Assembly: GCA_038373865.1 (NCBI GenBank)
Contig: JAXGGA010002831.1
Coordinates: 1-64,000 of the forward strand
Length of the DNA: 64,000 nucleotides
Origin: Uloborus plumipes
Taxonomy: Eukaryota > Arthropoda > Arachnida > Araneae > Uloboridae
Direction: 5' to 3'
How positions within the stretch are numbered: the first letter of the stretch is position 1; each line of letters starts with the position of its first letter. Below the pieces are notes generated by a model, which ran no database searches, was not told the origin of the DNA, and worked only from the letters and a program-made list of their open reading frames with translations. Below, piece after piece: positions 45,014 through 56,496 of this stretch. A program made the position numbers and the translations under genes.

Positions 45014-46029
45014 TTAGTTCATAAGAGAGAGCATATAAAGAAACTTGTTTTAAATCGTATTATAAACGCTCAATCTAGAAAACAAACAAGCAAACAAGTG
45101 AGAATGCTTCAGATCCCAAAAAATAGACAAAAAACTATATTCATACATTACATACATAAATCAACAGTCAGTATACATCGATATGATTTCTTGCCATGAT
45201 GTGGAAATTACAAAGCTACCTTTTACAGGTAATTTAACAACACAATATTTACAAAGATTATAGAAGCTGAGAATTTAAAAATGATTTCTGAATGCGCTCT
45301 TTTTAAACTGCCATTCAAGACTCAATCAGTTGAAAGAGCTGTCGAATAGGTCACAAGCTCTTCAAAATTGGTACGTAATCACAGGAAAAGAAAAAGTTTA
45401 GTAAAAACGAGGATATCTGACAGAAATATTTGATCAATTTACGACACAAAGGAACAATTTAACTGTGAAAGACGTATCTAAGAAATGTAAATACTTGCTT
45501 GCATTGGTTGGAAGGAAGGGTTCACGTGTAGGACTAGAAGTGCGGTCACCTTCTCGTGGTGAGTCCTGGGTTGTTCCACATGAGCTAGCGAAGAGTTGCA
45601 GGGTTCAAAGTAATAACAAAATTAATAAAAACAAGTTTGAAGACACTTAAAGTGAATATTGAGAGGAAATACTGAGTTAAAAAATGTCGAAAATATCAGA
45701 AATTTTGGGAACTTTGATGAACTTTGAGCGCAATGCACGAACTGAAATAATAATCTAAAATGGTTTTAAAAAATTCTTTGTATATTTCAAACCTTTTTCT
45801 TCCATTTAATAACCACTTGTCACTAGTTTTATCATTTGCAACATTTTTTAAAAAAAATTGAAAAATCCAAAAAAAATCAGAAATTTCAAAACTTTAGACC
45901 AAATGCGCAGACTGAAGATGACGTCGCAAAACTGAAATATTTTACAGAATTGTTACTTATCCCCATTCACAGTAAATGAAAGGTACCCGTTTACGAAAAT
46001 CCAAAATTCATTTTTTTCGCTCCACCCTA

Positions 46030-46379
46030 ATGTTTAGGATAGAATAATTATGAAAAAAGTTATTACGACTAGTCAAGGTTTAAGAGAATGTAAATTATTT
46101 ATCTAATTGCGTCATACGATTGAAGTGTGATTTTCCTTACTGTAATAAGTTAATAAGAGCAATATTAAAAAAGTTTTTGATTAAAAAATGACGGTAGGTA
46201 TACATAAAAAACAATTTTGTAATAAAACTTGCATTTTTGAGCAGTAAATTTGTACCTTAAAGCTAAAAAAAATTTAAATTTTCCCTTTTATTTGTATGGG
46301 GCAAAGTATAAAATAAGATAGTCTTCCAATGAAAATGATTTTTTCATTGATTATTTAAAATATTTTTCATGAACTGAAG
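46030..46379. other. unassigned AT-rich DNA
   Basis: Nothing recognised beyond the TSD of element C. Confidence 0.4.
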
Positions 46380-46600
46380 TAATAAATAAGCGAATGAATG
46401 AACAAATGAATAAATAATGAAACAATAAATGAATTTAAAAAATAATTAATGCATAAGAAAAAATAAATGAATGAATAAAATAGTGAATTAATAATAAAAT
46501 AAGTAATGGATGAATAAAAGGGTGAATCAGTTAGTGAAGTAAAAGAATTGATGACTAAACATGCAAATAATTTAATAAACGAATGAATAAGTTCACAAAA
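46380..46600. repeat. low-complexity (AATG/AATA)-type tract
   Basis: Degenerate four-base repeats of the form AATGAATAAATGAATG with interruptions. The minus-strand Phe/Ile/Ser-rich frame over it is compositional. Confidence 0.8.
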
Positions 46601-47214
46601 TGTACGATTTTTCTTTGCCCCATTCACTTTGCCCCGAGTGCGTTTAATAAATTGCATTGAACATTTTAACTCAAAACATGCCTAATACGAACTAAATGAG
46701 AACATCTCATTTTCAACTTAAAATAATAATTTTTGATAAACCACAAAATATAACAATATGTGTATTAAATTTTGGAAATGAGATATTATTCTACAAATTG
46801 ATAGAATCTGTTACATGTTTAAGAGCAGCCAGAATATTGCTAGATAGATATCGTCGCAAACTGAAAATATTGTACCATTTCATTTTTCCCTGCTGTTTCT
46901 TTTAACCCCAAGTTCTCTCACTTGTGATATCAAGTCTAATTTAATGTAAATAACTTATTTTTAATGAAAATATAAAAGCATGGGCATCAAAAAACAAAAA
47001 GAAACAAGAAATGTTATCTGCTTTTCAAACATTAATACATTTCTTCCTCATCACTGCTCATTACAATCAAATAAAAAAGTTTCTCAGGTTGAATGATATC
47101 AGCTTTACTCCTTTACTCCCCCCCCTCAATGTTTTTCACCTTTTATCTCTACTTTAAAGATTTCATTTTACTTTGCTTGCTTGCTCTTGGGAAGCCAACG
47201 TACATTTCATAGAT
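46601..47214. other. unassigned AT-rich DNA
   Basis: A 69-codon plus frame at 46696-46905 has no recognisable domain. Confidence 0.4.
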
Positions 47215-47625
47215 TAGAGATGAGCAATTTTGCAGCTCCCGACTTTTCCACTACTTTCAACAAACGTTCCACAATCAAGGAAAATGATTCAAGACGAAGA
47301 AGAACTGTGCGTCGTTTTTCTTGTAATTTTTTTCAGAGTCGAATTATTAATTTCACACTTTTGTCAGTGCAATTGCCCTCAGATTCGATTTGATTTACAA
47401 TTCGGTGCGCCAGAGCCATCAAATCAGCTTCCATCGTCGACTAATAAATCTTCAAAACGTGCTCAATGGCAGAATTCACAAAGCCTTCGCTTTCGATCGA
47501 TTTAGCGACTTCGAAATATTTCGCAATTTCGTTTTCTGACGATTCAAGCACGTTTTCTACTTCAAATGAAGATGACCCGATCTTTTTTTCCAACATACGT
47601 TAAGCATTGATGTTTTCAGCCATTA
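47215..47625 (-). pseudogene. possible decayed acidic coiled-coil frame
   Basis: One minus-strand frame starting ATG near 47622 runs about 135 codons with only three stops (TAA, TAG, TGA) and a Glu/Lys/Leu/Ser-rich composition: EVENVLESSENEIAKYFEVA, EADLMALAHRIVNQIESEG, LLRLESFSLIVERLLKVVEK. The pattern of mostly amphipathic helix is unusual against the surrounding DNA. No family is recognised and it may be chance. Confidence 0.2.
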
Positions 47626-47929
47626 TGATTCATTATTCCTTCCCGTTATCAGGTAGTTAAGATTTTAAACGTTTTAAATAAAAATTATTATTTAGCACTA
47701 TAGAAGTTTTAACGGTCTTTTTGAGTTAGAACGAAATCATGTCACATGTTCAAGACTTATGGAAGGTTCCCATATATCAATCTGACATATTTTGCGTCAG
47801 AGCAAAACTGATTTATTGGAGGATAGTCACTTAAATTTTCAATCCATCTGAAAAAGTAAGCTAATGAGCTTGGTTACATTACGATAGTTAAGACTTCAAA
47901 TTACAGCACCTACCACGTAATCATTATGA

Positions 47930-49000
47930 TAACTTTTCAGTTACCCTTAATAATTTACCTATAATTCGTTGCACGATTTAGTTGTTGATTACATGATAAT
48001 ATTATAACACTAATGACCATGAGATCAAAATTGTTTTTTTACTTCGAAATCATATAAAAGTATTAACCCTTTCGAAACCAATAGAATTCTTGCAATTTAC
48101 ATATAAGATGTTGCGCGATTTTATTCCTAACTCGTTAATTTTTAGTACGGGATTCAAACTATATTTCTTTGCTACTCAATCTTACAAAATTGTTAATCTC
48201 TTCATTTCACACAGAGTTCTTGTAATTCAAGTACCTAAAATGTTGAGCGATTTTCTTTAAATAAGTCGTTGCTATTGTTGTTCTAACAGCTACGATATTC
48301 AAATTGGTTCCTTACTACGCAACCGTATATAAACGTATTACCCTTTTATTACTCATAAAATTCCTGAAATTCCCATATAAACTGCTGTGTGATTTTAGTC
48401 TTAAAAACTCGTTTAAATTTATGTATAGTACTAGATTCAAATTATTCTTTGACAAAAATTATTCCTGGCAAAAAATTGTTTTTCTTTCCAATACCCATAC
48501 AATTCCTGCAACTCACACATTAACTTTTGCGTTATTTTACTCTAAATAACTCCTTTATTAAAATGCTAATCGACACGCGATTCAATAGCTCCGAAATTAT
48601 ATAAGAGTTTTAACCCTCTCATTACCCATAAAATTCATTTAATTCATTAATAAAAGGGCGATTTTACTCAAAAAAAACTTGATGTTATAGTACTCATATT
48701 TACAAGATTCAAATTAATTCCTTACTATGCAATCGTGCAAAAGTTTCCTTCATACAACCATATTTTAGTCCCCTTTCATTATCCACAGATATCTTATGAT
48801 TCGCGTAAAAACTAATGTGCAACTTTGCTCAAAATAACTCGTTAATATTATAGCGCGCAATTCAAACTTACTGCGCAATCGTATAAAAATGTAACGCTTT
48901 CATTACCTCCGGAATTCTTGCTACTCACATGTAAACTCCAGAGCGATCTTATTCGAAATAGCAATTTGATAGAACAGTACTAATAAATTTGTATTAACCA
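47930..49000 (+). repeat. strongly diverged tandem array, unit ~140 bp
   Basis: About seven units share the order: ATTCAAA-TT-TTCCTTACT-CGCAA-CGTATAAAA, TTAACCC-TTCATTACCCATA, AATTCTTGCAATTCACATATAAACT, GCGATTTTACTCAAAATAACTCGTT. Clear starts lie near 48050, 48170, 48300, 48430, 48580, 48715 and 48860. Units differ at many positions, which is why simple repeat inspection misses it. Confidence 0.65.
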
Positions 49001-50807
49001 AATTGTAAAAGAATTTTTTGGAAATATTTATAAAAATATTTGATTATTTTGTTGATTGTTTATAATGCGTCTTTTAGAAATTATTTAAATGCAAACTATG
49101 AGTTACAACTGGAGGATATATGAAATAATCGAAATCTTTATATCCGTTGCGTAACTAAATTGACAATGTACATTATTTTACTACTAACTAATTACTTGAT
49201 ACTTGTCACATGAAATAAATGCATGAATAACATATGAATAAATTAAATAATTAAGATTCTTTCCTTTAAAACATAATCGCGCGAAGAAAAAAAAGCAATC
49301 CATCAATGACTTTTAAAACTTTGTGATTCACAAGATTTTGAGACTATGTCTCCACTTACATTCTTTACTCATCTTGGTAATCCGTAAAACTAGTTAATGT
49401 AATAATATCCAGAGCACTTTTATTCAAACATTTCATTAACAGTGTATGCAATTCAGTTAATTAAAGTTGTTAGTATTATTGTTTTGAAATAATGTTGCAT
49501 TTATCGACGCAGGTAATTTTGGATAAATATATTTTTTTAACGGTACTGAATATTTATCGTGATACCACAAGATGAGACTAAAAAGTAGGAATTATTTTGC
49601 GTGCTTCGCCCAAACCATTGAATTCTACAGAAAATATAACTTTTCCTTCACTACGACCGTCTAACAGCCCGAGAAAAACTCCACATCTACTTAGGGGGGG
49701 GACGGGACCCTTTTGCGAACTGCCATATATAACATAACAGTAAATACTTGACCGGTATTCATCGCAAATGCTAGCCATTAACATCAGTATTGATTTACAA
49801 AAACCAGTATAAAATAGTAAATAAATACTTTCAGTCGTATCAATTACTTGTTACGTATACTACAAAATAACTTGATAAACATGGAGGAATTTAAATTAGT
49901 CTAATTATTATATAATGTTCTATCTATTGTCATCTTTAAAAAAAATCCTCATCGAAATCACAATGAGAATTTTCTATGTATAGTTTTATATGATGTTAGT
50001 ATTTACGAACTAAAGTATTAAAAACAAAATATAATATACCACGTTGTTTAAAAAGTGTTAAATAAAGATCACATAATATTCTTTGAATTTTTAATTCGTG
50101 TAATTCGAAATAACTTTTAGTACATGAATAACAACGTATATGAAGTATGAGAGATCTAAAACCTTTTAATCCCTGTTCAAACTTGAAAAATTTCAGTATA
50201 AACATTGAAATTATTTCACTTATTAACTCTCTTAAAAACCATTTTGGAAAACAGTTTGCATAAATAACAGCAGAAATCATGAATTCCGTACAACTGATTG
50301 TAAAATTAAATCAATAACAAGGCAATTCTTACGCATACCTCAACTTCTTTGAAATATGAAAACTCACGAATTGATGCAGAATCTAGCTTTGATCGCTCAG
50401 ATTAGCAGTATGAAATTCGACTATTTTTCAAATTGCATATAAACGATACATAAATGTGAGTAGTCACTGATATAACCAATAATTTAAACATAAAACAATG
50501 CAATAACAATTACAAGATAGAAAAACGGATTAATGAAGTCAAATAAATTATTTCACATGCAGATAATGATCTCAAGAGCTGGATTATTATCTGTTTTGCA
50601 AGTTATAAACAAGTTAGGATGTTCCAAGTACATAATGATCAATTCAATGCTGTGCATCAACACAATAAACAGTATAGCATGCAAGAATTGAATCGTTTAT
50701 TTAAAAGCCAGTCAACAAACAAAATTTCAATTTCAGAAAATGTTTATAGCATCACATTAAATTATTCAATCGCGACTACACCACTTTTACTGAAAGAAAT
50801 AACCTGC
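49001..50807. other. unassigned AT-rich DNA
   Basis: The longest frame, 49996-50280 (-, 94 codons, CYSCTKSYFELHELKI region), has no recognised domain. No repeat partner was seen. Confidence 0.4.
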
Positions 50808-51275
50808 TAATCTCAAAAACCTCTCTATGTCGAAATTTTTCAATTTCCCTGCTTTTACAGCATAAATTTAATGTTTTTTCTCATGTTTATCTCGAAAGAT
50901 TTTTCCCGAAAACCTCTATATCTCGAATTTTGACGGCTCTCATTTTTGAATTTCATCTCCAGTCACCTTTATCAATGGTATAACGTGTGGAGACTATAAA
51001 ATCATCTGCACAAATATTCAAAGACTATGTTCATACTTAAAGGTATGCATTAACTTGCTACCGATATAGTCATCCTAATTAGTAAAACGTGGACTCACAA
51101 CATGTCGTACAGTAAAATATTCAACAATATCAATGCAAAGCAATATATTAAGTATTTAACTTTGTTCCAATTGCTTATTTTTGTAAATTTTATCACAACC
51201 TCTGTATCTCGAAACCTCCGTATCTCGAATTTCGTCTGTCCCGTGAAATTCGAGATAGACAGGTTTGACATCTAA
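50808..51275. mobile_element. pogo/Tigger-like MITE relic
   Basis: CAAAAACCTCTCTATGTCGA at the left and reversed GTCAAACCTGTCTATCTCGA at the right are inverted partners. Inner repeats of AACCTC(T/C)(A/G)TATCTCGAA lie near both ends. The terminal form is that of pogo/Tigger families; TA duplications are not clear. Confidence 0.5.
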
Positions 51276-51599
51276 ATATATGTAAAATTTATTTTAAAAT
51301 GTTAAAACCTTTGTAGAAAATGTTTAAAATAAGAGTAAAAATGCGTTTTCGAACTTTTTGAGCTTGTTTGTTGACTGATTTTTGAAATATACGGTTCAAT
51401 TCAAAACAAATGCTTCCTCCCACTCATCAGAGTATTTATCTAACAGTCGATACGATCCCTCAAATCTCGTGGGCCATTCGGAAGGTCCGAATAAATTCCT
51501 CCGGATATCTCCTCCGCGTAATCCCCATCCAGATCAAACAAGTGCTATTCCAAAATTCCAAAAGGGGTCGAGGGAATGGGGAAAGGAACAATGTAATAA

Positions 51600-51880
51600 A
51601 TAATCCAGGATCCGCTGGTTGATGTCTTACCTCACAACGCGTGCCGCATACCCGGCGGATGGAATCCTGAATCATCGGGTCGCCATTGGAGCTCGCTCGA
51701 AGGTGCTGTGTCCTGCCCGAAACAGTCCGGCTCTGCAGTGTGAATCGATCCGGGAGAGCTGGTGTGTTAACTGGCGCCAACTGGCGGCCCGGACGCTATG
51801 CGGCGCGGAGCATCTTTTTGCTGATTGTTTTCTTCGGTTGTCTTCCCATCGCGATCTTCTTCTTCTCGTTCTCTCTGCGG
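51600..51880. other. GC- and CpG-rich island
   Basis: By eye well over half G+C with frequent CpG, against about one third in its flanks. Two readings are possible. First, an old LTR and primer-binding site: TGGCGCCAACTGGCGGCC at 51772 resembles the TGGCGCC-starting sites of Ty3/gypsy elements. Second, a host promoter and first exon on the minus strand, with a good splice donor (GTGAG|GTAAGA) at 51631/51630. No second LTR or gag-pol was found, and no clear protein. Confidence 0.45.
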
Positions 51881-51888
51881 ACGAGAGC

Positions 51889-53300
51889 GCCTCTGGTGCT
51901 GAGACGGAAACTACAAACGATTCTTTTTCTCTCTCTCTCGGTTATTAGCACGAGTTACTATGTCCTGGACAAAAAATTGATGTGAAGTTTTTACTGCCGT
52001 GATTAGGTTGTCATATTCTGAAGCAGAAAATCAGTTTTTAAACTATTTTCGGCCAAAAATATCTTTAAGTTTAAAGAAATTCCAGGTGTTGAACATTCTA
52101 GAAAGTAATATTTCACACCAAACTGAATTAAATAAAAGCTTATAAATAGAAGAAGCCATTGAATACAATTTATAAAAAAAAAATTCTTCTAGAAATATTG
52201 GAAATTTAGTAATAAAAAACAAATTTATTTTATTTTTCCTTAAAAAAGGTTTTTATTTTTTACTTTCTAATTTGTTTAAAAATGGATTCATTAATACAAA
52301 GACAAAAGTTATCGAAATGTTATGAAATATTTTTTAATTCCATATAATATTCTTCATGTCATTATTTGCGGATGAGAGGTTCGTAGAGTCGCAGTTTCTT
52401 TTTTTCTGATGCTAAGATGGAAACTACAAACGATTTTCTTCCTCTGTTCTTCACTCGAGTTACTGCGTGATAATGTTCTGGATAGAGAATTGATAGAAAG
52501 TTTTCAATGCCATAATTGGGTTGACATATTCTAAAGAAGTAAATTAGTTTTTAAACGATTTTCGGTTAAGGAACTTGACGAATCAAAAGAAATTAAAGCT
52601 TTTAGTGTGTTTTCGATTATTTCGAACATTCCAGCAAACAACACTTCACACCAACATGATTCTATTTGAATGAAAATGGAAACAGAACGCACCAGATTTT
52701 ATTTTAACTTTCCAATTTGTCAAAAATTCGATTCATTCATACAAAGACATAAAGTTTCTGACACCTTGTATATTAATTCCAGAAGAGATGATGTTTTGGA
52801 TTGAGATCGATGTTCAGTTCAAATGCGCGTGCGACGAGTGTCTATTGTGACATTATTCTGAGGAAATAAATTAGTTTTAAAATGGTATTTCCATCCAAAA
52901 ACTTGGAAGATTGGCACATATTCGCAACAAGTTTCCTATTCAATTAATATATTCTCAAAGTGCGATGCACATTAACGTGTGCCAAGAAATAATTTCATCG
53001 AAGACTCGAAGAACTTGAAAAGAAGACTTTCCTCAATTAAACAATTTTTTCTTAAATTTATCTTTTTTTACTAAAAAAAGGTCAATTTACTGATTTTCTA
53101 AAATCTTAAAATTACACCTGATGTTATTGAGACGGAAACTGCTAATTACGTTGATTTTACTTGAGCTCCTGAGGACTTGCCGTTTGATGTCATTGAAGAT
53201 TGGTTTGCATTTTACAATTAACGCGCTGCCGTATACCGGTCATGAAATCTTTTTCCTTCGAGCTTCGCATTTCAAGTTGGAAAATGACTAAAGTTTTCAA
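51889..53300 (+). repeat. imperfect long-period tandem repeats
   Basis: GAGACGGAAACTACAAACGATT near 51900, AAGATGGAAACTACAAACGATT near 52411 and GAGACGGAAACTGCTAATTACG near 53127 start related segments. Other shared blocks are CATATTCTGAAGCAGAAAATCAGTTTTT (about 52010) with ATATTCTAAAGAAGTAAATTAGTTTTT (52527) and ATTCTGAGGAAATAAATTAGTTTT (52852), and GATTCATTMATACAAAGACA (52285, 52733). The period is roughly 350-510 bp over about four units. Confidence 0.6.
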
Positions 53301-53471
53301 TCTGTTCCACAGTTTATTGAAGCAGTCCAACAAATAGCAATTAACGGCAAAATACTTTTTTTTTCTTTCTGAATCACCAACAAGTCATAGCCATTGATGG
53401 AAGGTAAAAAAGGCGGACAATTTTCTGTTCTTTCTCAATTTGTTCACGAGTTGCCATTTGAAATTCTGAGT

Positions 53472-53770
53472 TAATAAAAATATTTTTGGAAAAAAAATAG
53501 AAACGACTTAAAAAGTGCAGCTGAAAAGTGCTCTAAAAAGTAACAAATAATTTTAATCTTTGAACATCCGTAAATACTATTTTTAAACAAAAAATTTGAA
53601 GTCAGACCAAAAAACGATGGTTAAAATTATTTTTAACCCTATTTCGTCAACATTTTTCAGAAGAACTGTTTAAAGTTAAGAGCAGAACATTTATACGATT
53701 GCAACAAATACGTGGTTACCAATGTAATGTAAGTGAATCTTATTGAAGAACGTAGATACATTAAAATTTA
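53472..53770 (+). mobile_element. one-armed copy of the 2821-3293 foldback element
   Basis: Follows 2825-3135 in order: AAAATATTTTTGGAAAAAAAAT, AAAGTGCTCTAAAAAGTAA, TTTGAAGTC, ATTTTTCAGA, ATACGTGGTTACCAATGTA. The second arm is absent, replaced by AAAAGATCTCGCCGCC. Confidence 0.65.
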
Positions 53771-53988
53771 TATTTATAGTTGAATTACAAAAGATCTCGC
53801 CGCCAAACCGGGGACCCTTCGGCCAATATCTGTACCTCAGAACCAGAAGGACGTAAGTCCAAAAATAGTGATTTTCACTTTAATAGTGCATTGTATGTAG
53901 AATCTTATTCTGCATCGACCCATGAAAACGGTATTCTATAAAACAAAGTCCTTCACAATTACAATGAACTCTCACTTATACGCCGCCT

Positions 53989-54213
53989 CATTGGCGATAT
54001 TTTGCGAAAAATTCACTGAATTATATTAAAATCAGCAATATTTAGAAAATTAACCATTGTAAAACATTTTTTGCATTGTTTCGTGGCAGATTAGAGGAGT
54101 AAATATTTGAATTGTTACCTTGCTCACTCCAAGCACTTTTTTTAACACTTAAGGCAACTACTAAGAAATTTACACGTAAAAGGGAAGTAGTGTGGGGTCC
54201 ATACCAGGTTTTT
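53989..54213 (+). mobile_element. partial copy of the 1917-2686 element
   Basis: Close match to 2488-2710, from TTGGCGATATTTTGCGAAAA through TTGCATTGTTTCGTGGCAGA to the right end ACACGTAAAAGGGAAGTAGT. It is joined on the left to a Tigger-like terminal fragment (53963-53988, AACTCTCACTTATACGCCGC). Confidence 0.75.
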
Positions 54214-54224
54214 TTTAATTTCAA

Positions 54225-54355
54225 AACCCAGCCTATATGAATTCTAGTGCATTAATGAACCTCTGCGCCAAGTTCGATGAAAATGCGACGAAAACTGTGG
54301 ATTTGTATAAGGAACAAACATACAAACAAACAAACAAACATACATACATTTAAAT
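54225..54355 (-). mobile_element. Helitron family 2 relic, 5' part
   Basis: The reverse complement (TTCCTTATACAAATCCACAG, then GTCGCATTTTCATCGAACTT and TTCATTAATGCACTAGAATTC) matches the 5' third of 12959-13448 and 44593-45013. Short CAAA/CATA repeats follow. Confidence 0.6.
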
Positions 54356-54358
54356 ATA

Positions 54359-55235
54359 CAGTGAACACTCACTTATATGCCGCCTCATTTATGCGCCTTT
54401 TTCACTTGTACGACGATTTTAAATGGTCCCAGCACATTCCATAGCAAAATAATGATAACATCATTCGTTTATGCGTCGCTCTAAAGATAAATATTTCTCT
54501 TATGCACCGAATTTTCCCTAAAATATAAAAAAAATGTATTTCCTTTAAAAAAAATGAGCATTTTTCTTCACTTTCCTCTTTAATCTTTTGCCTCTGTTAC
54601 TCACAGAAGGCATTTTTTCCTCTTGAACTAGAGTTCGGAGAGGGTCAATTATCTATTATGCATCGTTTTCATTTCATTTCATTTCACCCTCCAGGGTCCC
54701 CCGTACCTACCAGCTTAGTGGTTTAACCGGGATAGGGCCCTGAAGAGCGCTCTGTTCTTAATTTTGAACCAGAACCTAGGGTCGAGCAAACCATAGGCCC
54801 TAGCACCCCCAGAGGTATCGTTTCACTTGGAGGACTTTGTGACCACGACATTTTTAACGCCTCCCAGTCACCATTAATCAAGACGGTGGATCTTTGATCG
54901 GCTGGGATCGAACCCGGGTCCTTTCGGACACGAGTCCGATGCTTTACCGATCGGGCCACCACGGCCCTTATGCATCGTTTTAAAGGAAACGGTTATAATT
55001 AGGTAAACTACAATTTTTGTTTTCTTTTTTTTTTTTATCATTGTAGTTACATTACAGTAATTGCCAAACCGTAGTAAAATGTCCCTTTTCTATAGAAAAA
55101 CTCTTATTCATTCTCTCATTAGAAACTATATTGCGTTTTAGTCCTTTAAATAGGCTTGTTCACTTATACGTCTCTCTCACTTATGCGCCTTTTTCTGTTG
55201 ATCCCTTGGGCCGGCCCATAAGTGAGAGTTCACTG
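54359..55235. mobile_element. pogo/Tigger-like MITE, 877 bp
   Basis: CAGTGAACACTCACTTAT at 54359 and reversed CAGTGAACTCTCACTTAT at 55235 differ at one base; TA flanks both sides. Related inner blocks (CTTATGCGCCTTTTTC) lie near both ends. A SINE is inserted inside. No transposase frame survives. Confidence 0.85.
54670..54967 (-). mobile_element. tRNA-derived SINE, 14-bp TSD
   Basis: Perfect TTATGCATCGTTTT duplications at 54656-54669 and 54968-54981. The minus-strand head has the A-box region GTGGTGGCCCGATCGGTAAA and B-box GGTTCGATCCC; the tail is (GAAAT)n. It is very similar to the copy at 8140-8431, so the two probably come from one recently active subfamily. Confidence 0.9.
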
Positions 55236-55363
55236 TATTTAGCACCATTAAAAGAGCGCGAGTCCCATCCTTAGCATGCATCCGACAATCGTTTTTCCCC
55301 TCTGCTAAAAAGTTACAAAAATGGACTTACGTTAGTCTGGTTCTGAGGTACAGATATATGGGG

Positions 55364-56496
55364 TTGAATTGGTGACTAATAGCAACGAATGGGACAATGT
55401 TTTAGAGTGAGAAAAATCTGTTTTTTTTTTTTTTTTTAATTATTATCATTATTTATTTTTATTACTATAATTATTTATTTATTCATTTTCATTATTATTA
55501 TAATTATTTAATTTATGCAATGGGTTTAATATGAATGAAAAACAGAAAATAATTTTGATCATTATAGATGAAAACAGATGTATAATTGTCTTCAAAACTT
55601 TTTGAGTAAAATGCCAAAGTTAAAACTCGTAACTCATTTTTAAGAAAACTTAAGGGAGAACTTTTTCCACTTGACATCCATCAATATTAGCGATGTCATC
55701 TACAGTAGTGCATTTTCATGTGTAATCTGTATTACGAGTAAATTTAACTCTTGATTATTCAGTCGATATTATCAAACCTTGAGTTACAAAAAACTGCTTT
55801 GCACGATTTCTGAATTGATTGCCATAGAAAATCAATACCTAGACATCAACATTTGTTTCGATTTATACTCCTTTAAAGTCATCTGGACTCAGAATTAAGA
55901 ATAAAATAACTATTAATAACATTTATTGCTATGAAATGCTTATTGCTTAACTTATACAAATAGTTTAGGAAAAAATGGCTTCAGTTAATGACCCAAACAT
56001 TTGTAAAAACCAATAAATTTTATTTTTATCAAATATAACTAAAACAAAAAGACATTATAACATTTCTACGAATAGAAGGGAAAAATTGTCTTCCATTCAT
56101 TACCATGTCTCGTGCCCCATTTAACCCCGACATTGTTTTTAAAACACAGCTGTATTTTTTTAAATGACACTGCTAAAAGTTATTCAAAATGTTTCTTAAA
56201 GGGAATAAACAAATGATAAAATTATATATAGCGTTCAGAATAACTGAAAATTAATGAATATTTTTAGAATAGTAAACTAATTTTGAACGAAAGTGAAAAC
56301 TTGCATTCAAGCAGATTTTTTCAACTGCGCTCGTGGAAGAAAATGACTCAACTCCTTATTAGCACTTCCCCGTAAAATGGAACAGATAACAATAATTCAA
56401 TAATGTTGAAAAATAGCATATCCATATCTTAAAATATTCGGAAAAGTAAGAAAAAAAGTAAAATCTCTCATGGCCACTCGAAGTAAAACTTTTAAT
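55364..56496. other. unassigned AT-rich DNA
   Basis: A poly-T and ATT-rich low-complexity stretch covers about 55420-55520. The rest shows no gene or repeat partner. Confidence 0.4.

Larger units (their letters stand above)
43371..46029 (+). mobile_element. element C: long-TIR element with 8-bp TSD
   Basis: The outer ends are TAGGGTGGAGCGAAAAAAAT in inverted orientation, and the arms match for roughly 540 bp (43371-43920 against 45490-46029), including a CAGTCTGCGCATT block and a CACGAGGAAGTGGCCGC / GTGCGGTCACCTTCTCGTG block. An exact 8-bp duplication ATGTTTAG lies at 43363-43370 and 46030-46037. TAGGG ends with an 8-bp duplication would suit a hAT-like element, but arms this long are unusual for one. 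The interior holds a decayed gene of an uncharacterised family and a Helitron copy. Confidence 0.85.
53836..55363. mobile_element. outer TIR element enclosing several insertions
   Basis: ATCTGTACCTCAGAACCAGA then AGGACGTAAGTCC at about 53838-53872 is inverted at about 55326-55363 (reversed: ATCTGTACCTCAGAACCAGA then CTAACGTAAGTCC). Between these ends lie a truncated copy of the 770-bp element, a Helitron relic and a Tigger-like MITE with a SINE inside. Confidence 0.6.

Noticed and set aside
46367..46657. 96-residue minus frame
   Set aside because: Low-complexity AATG/AATA repeats give a Phe/Ile/Ser-rich translation.
54723..54962. 79-residue frame conserved with 8186-8425
   Set aside because: Both lie in SINE copies; similarity of the frames follows from similarity of the SINEs, and other copies break the frame.
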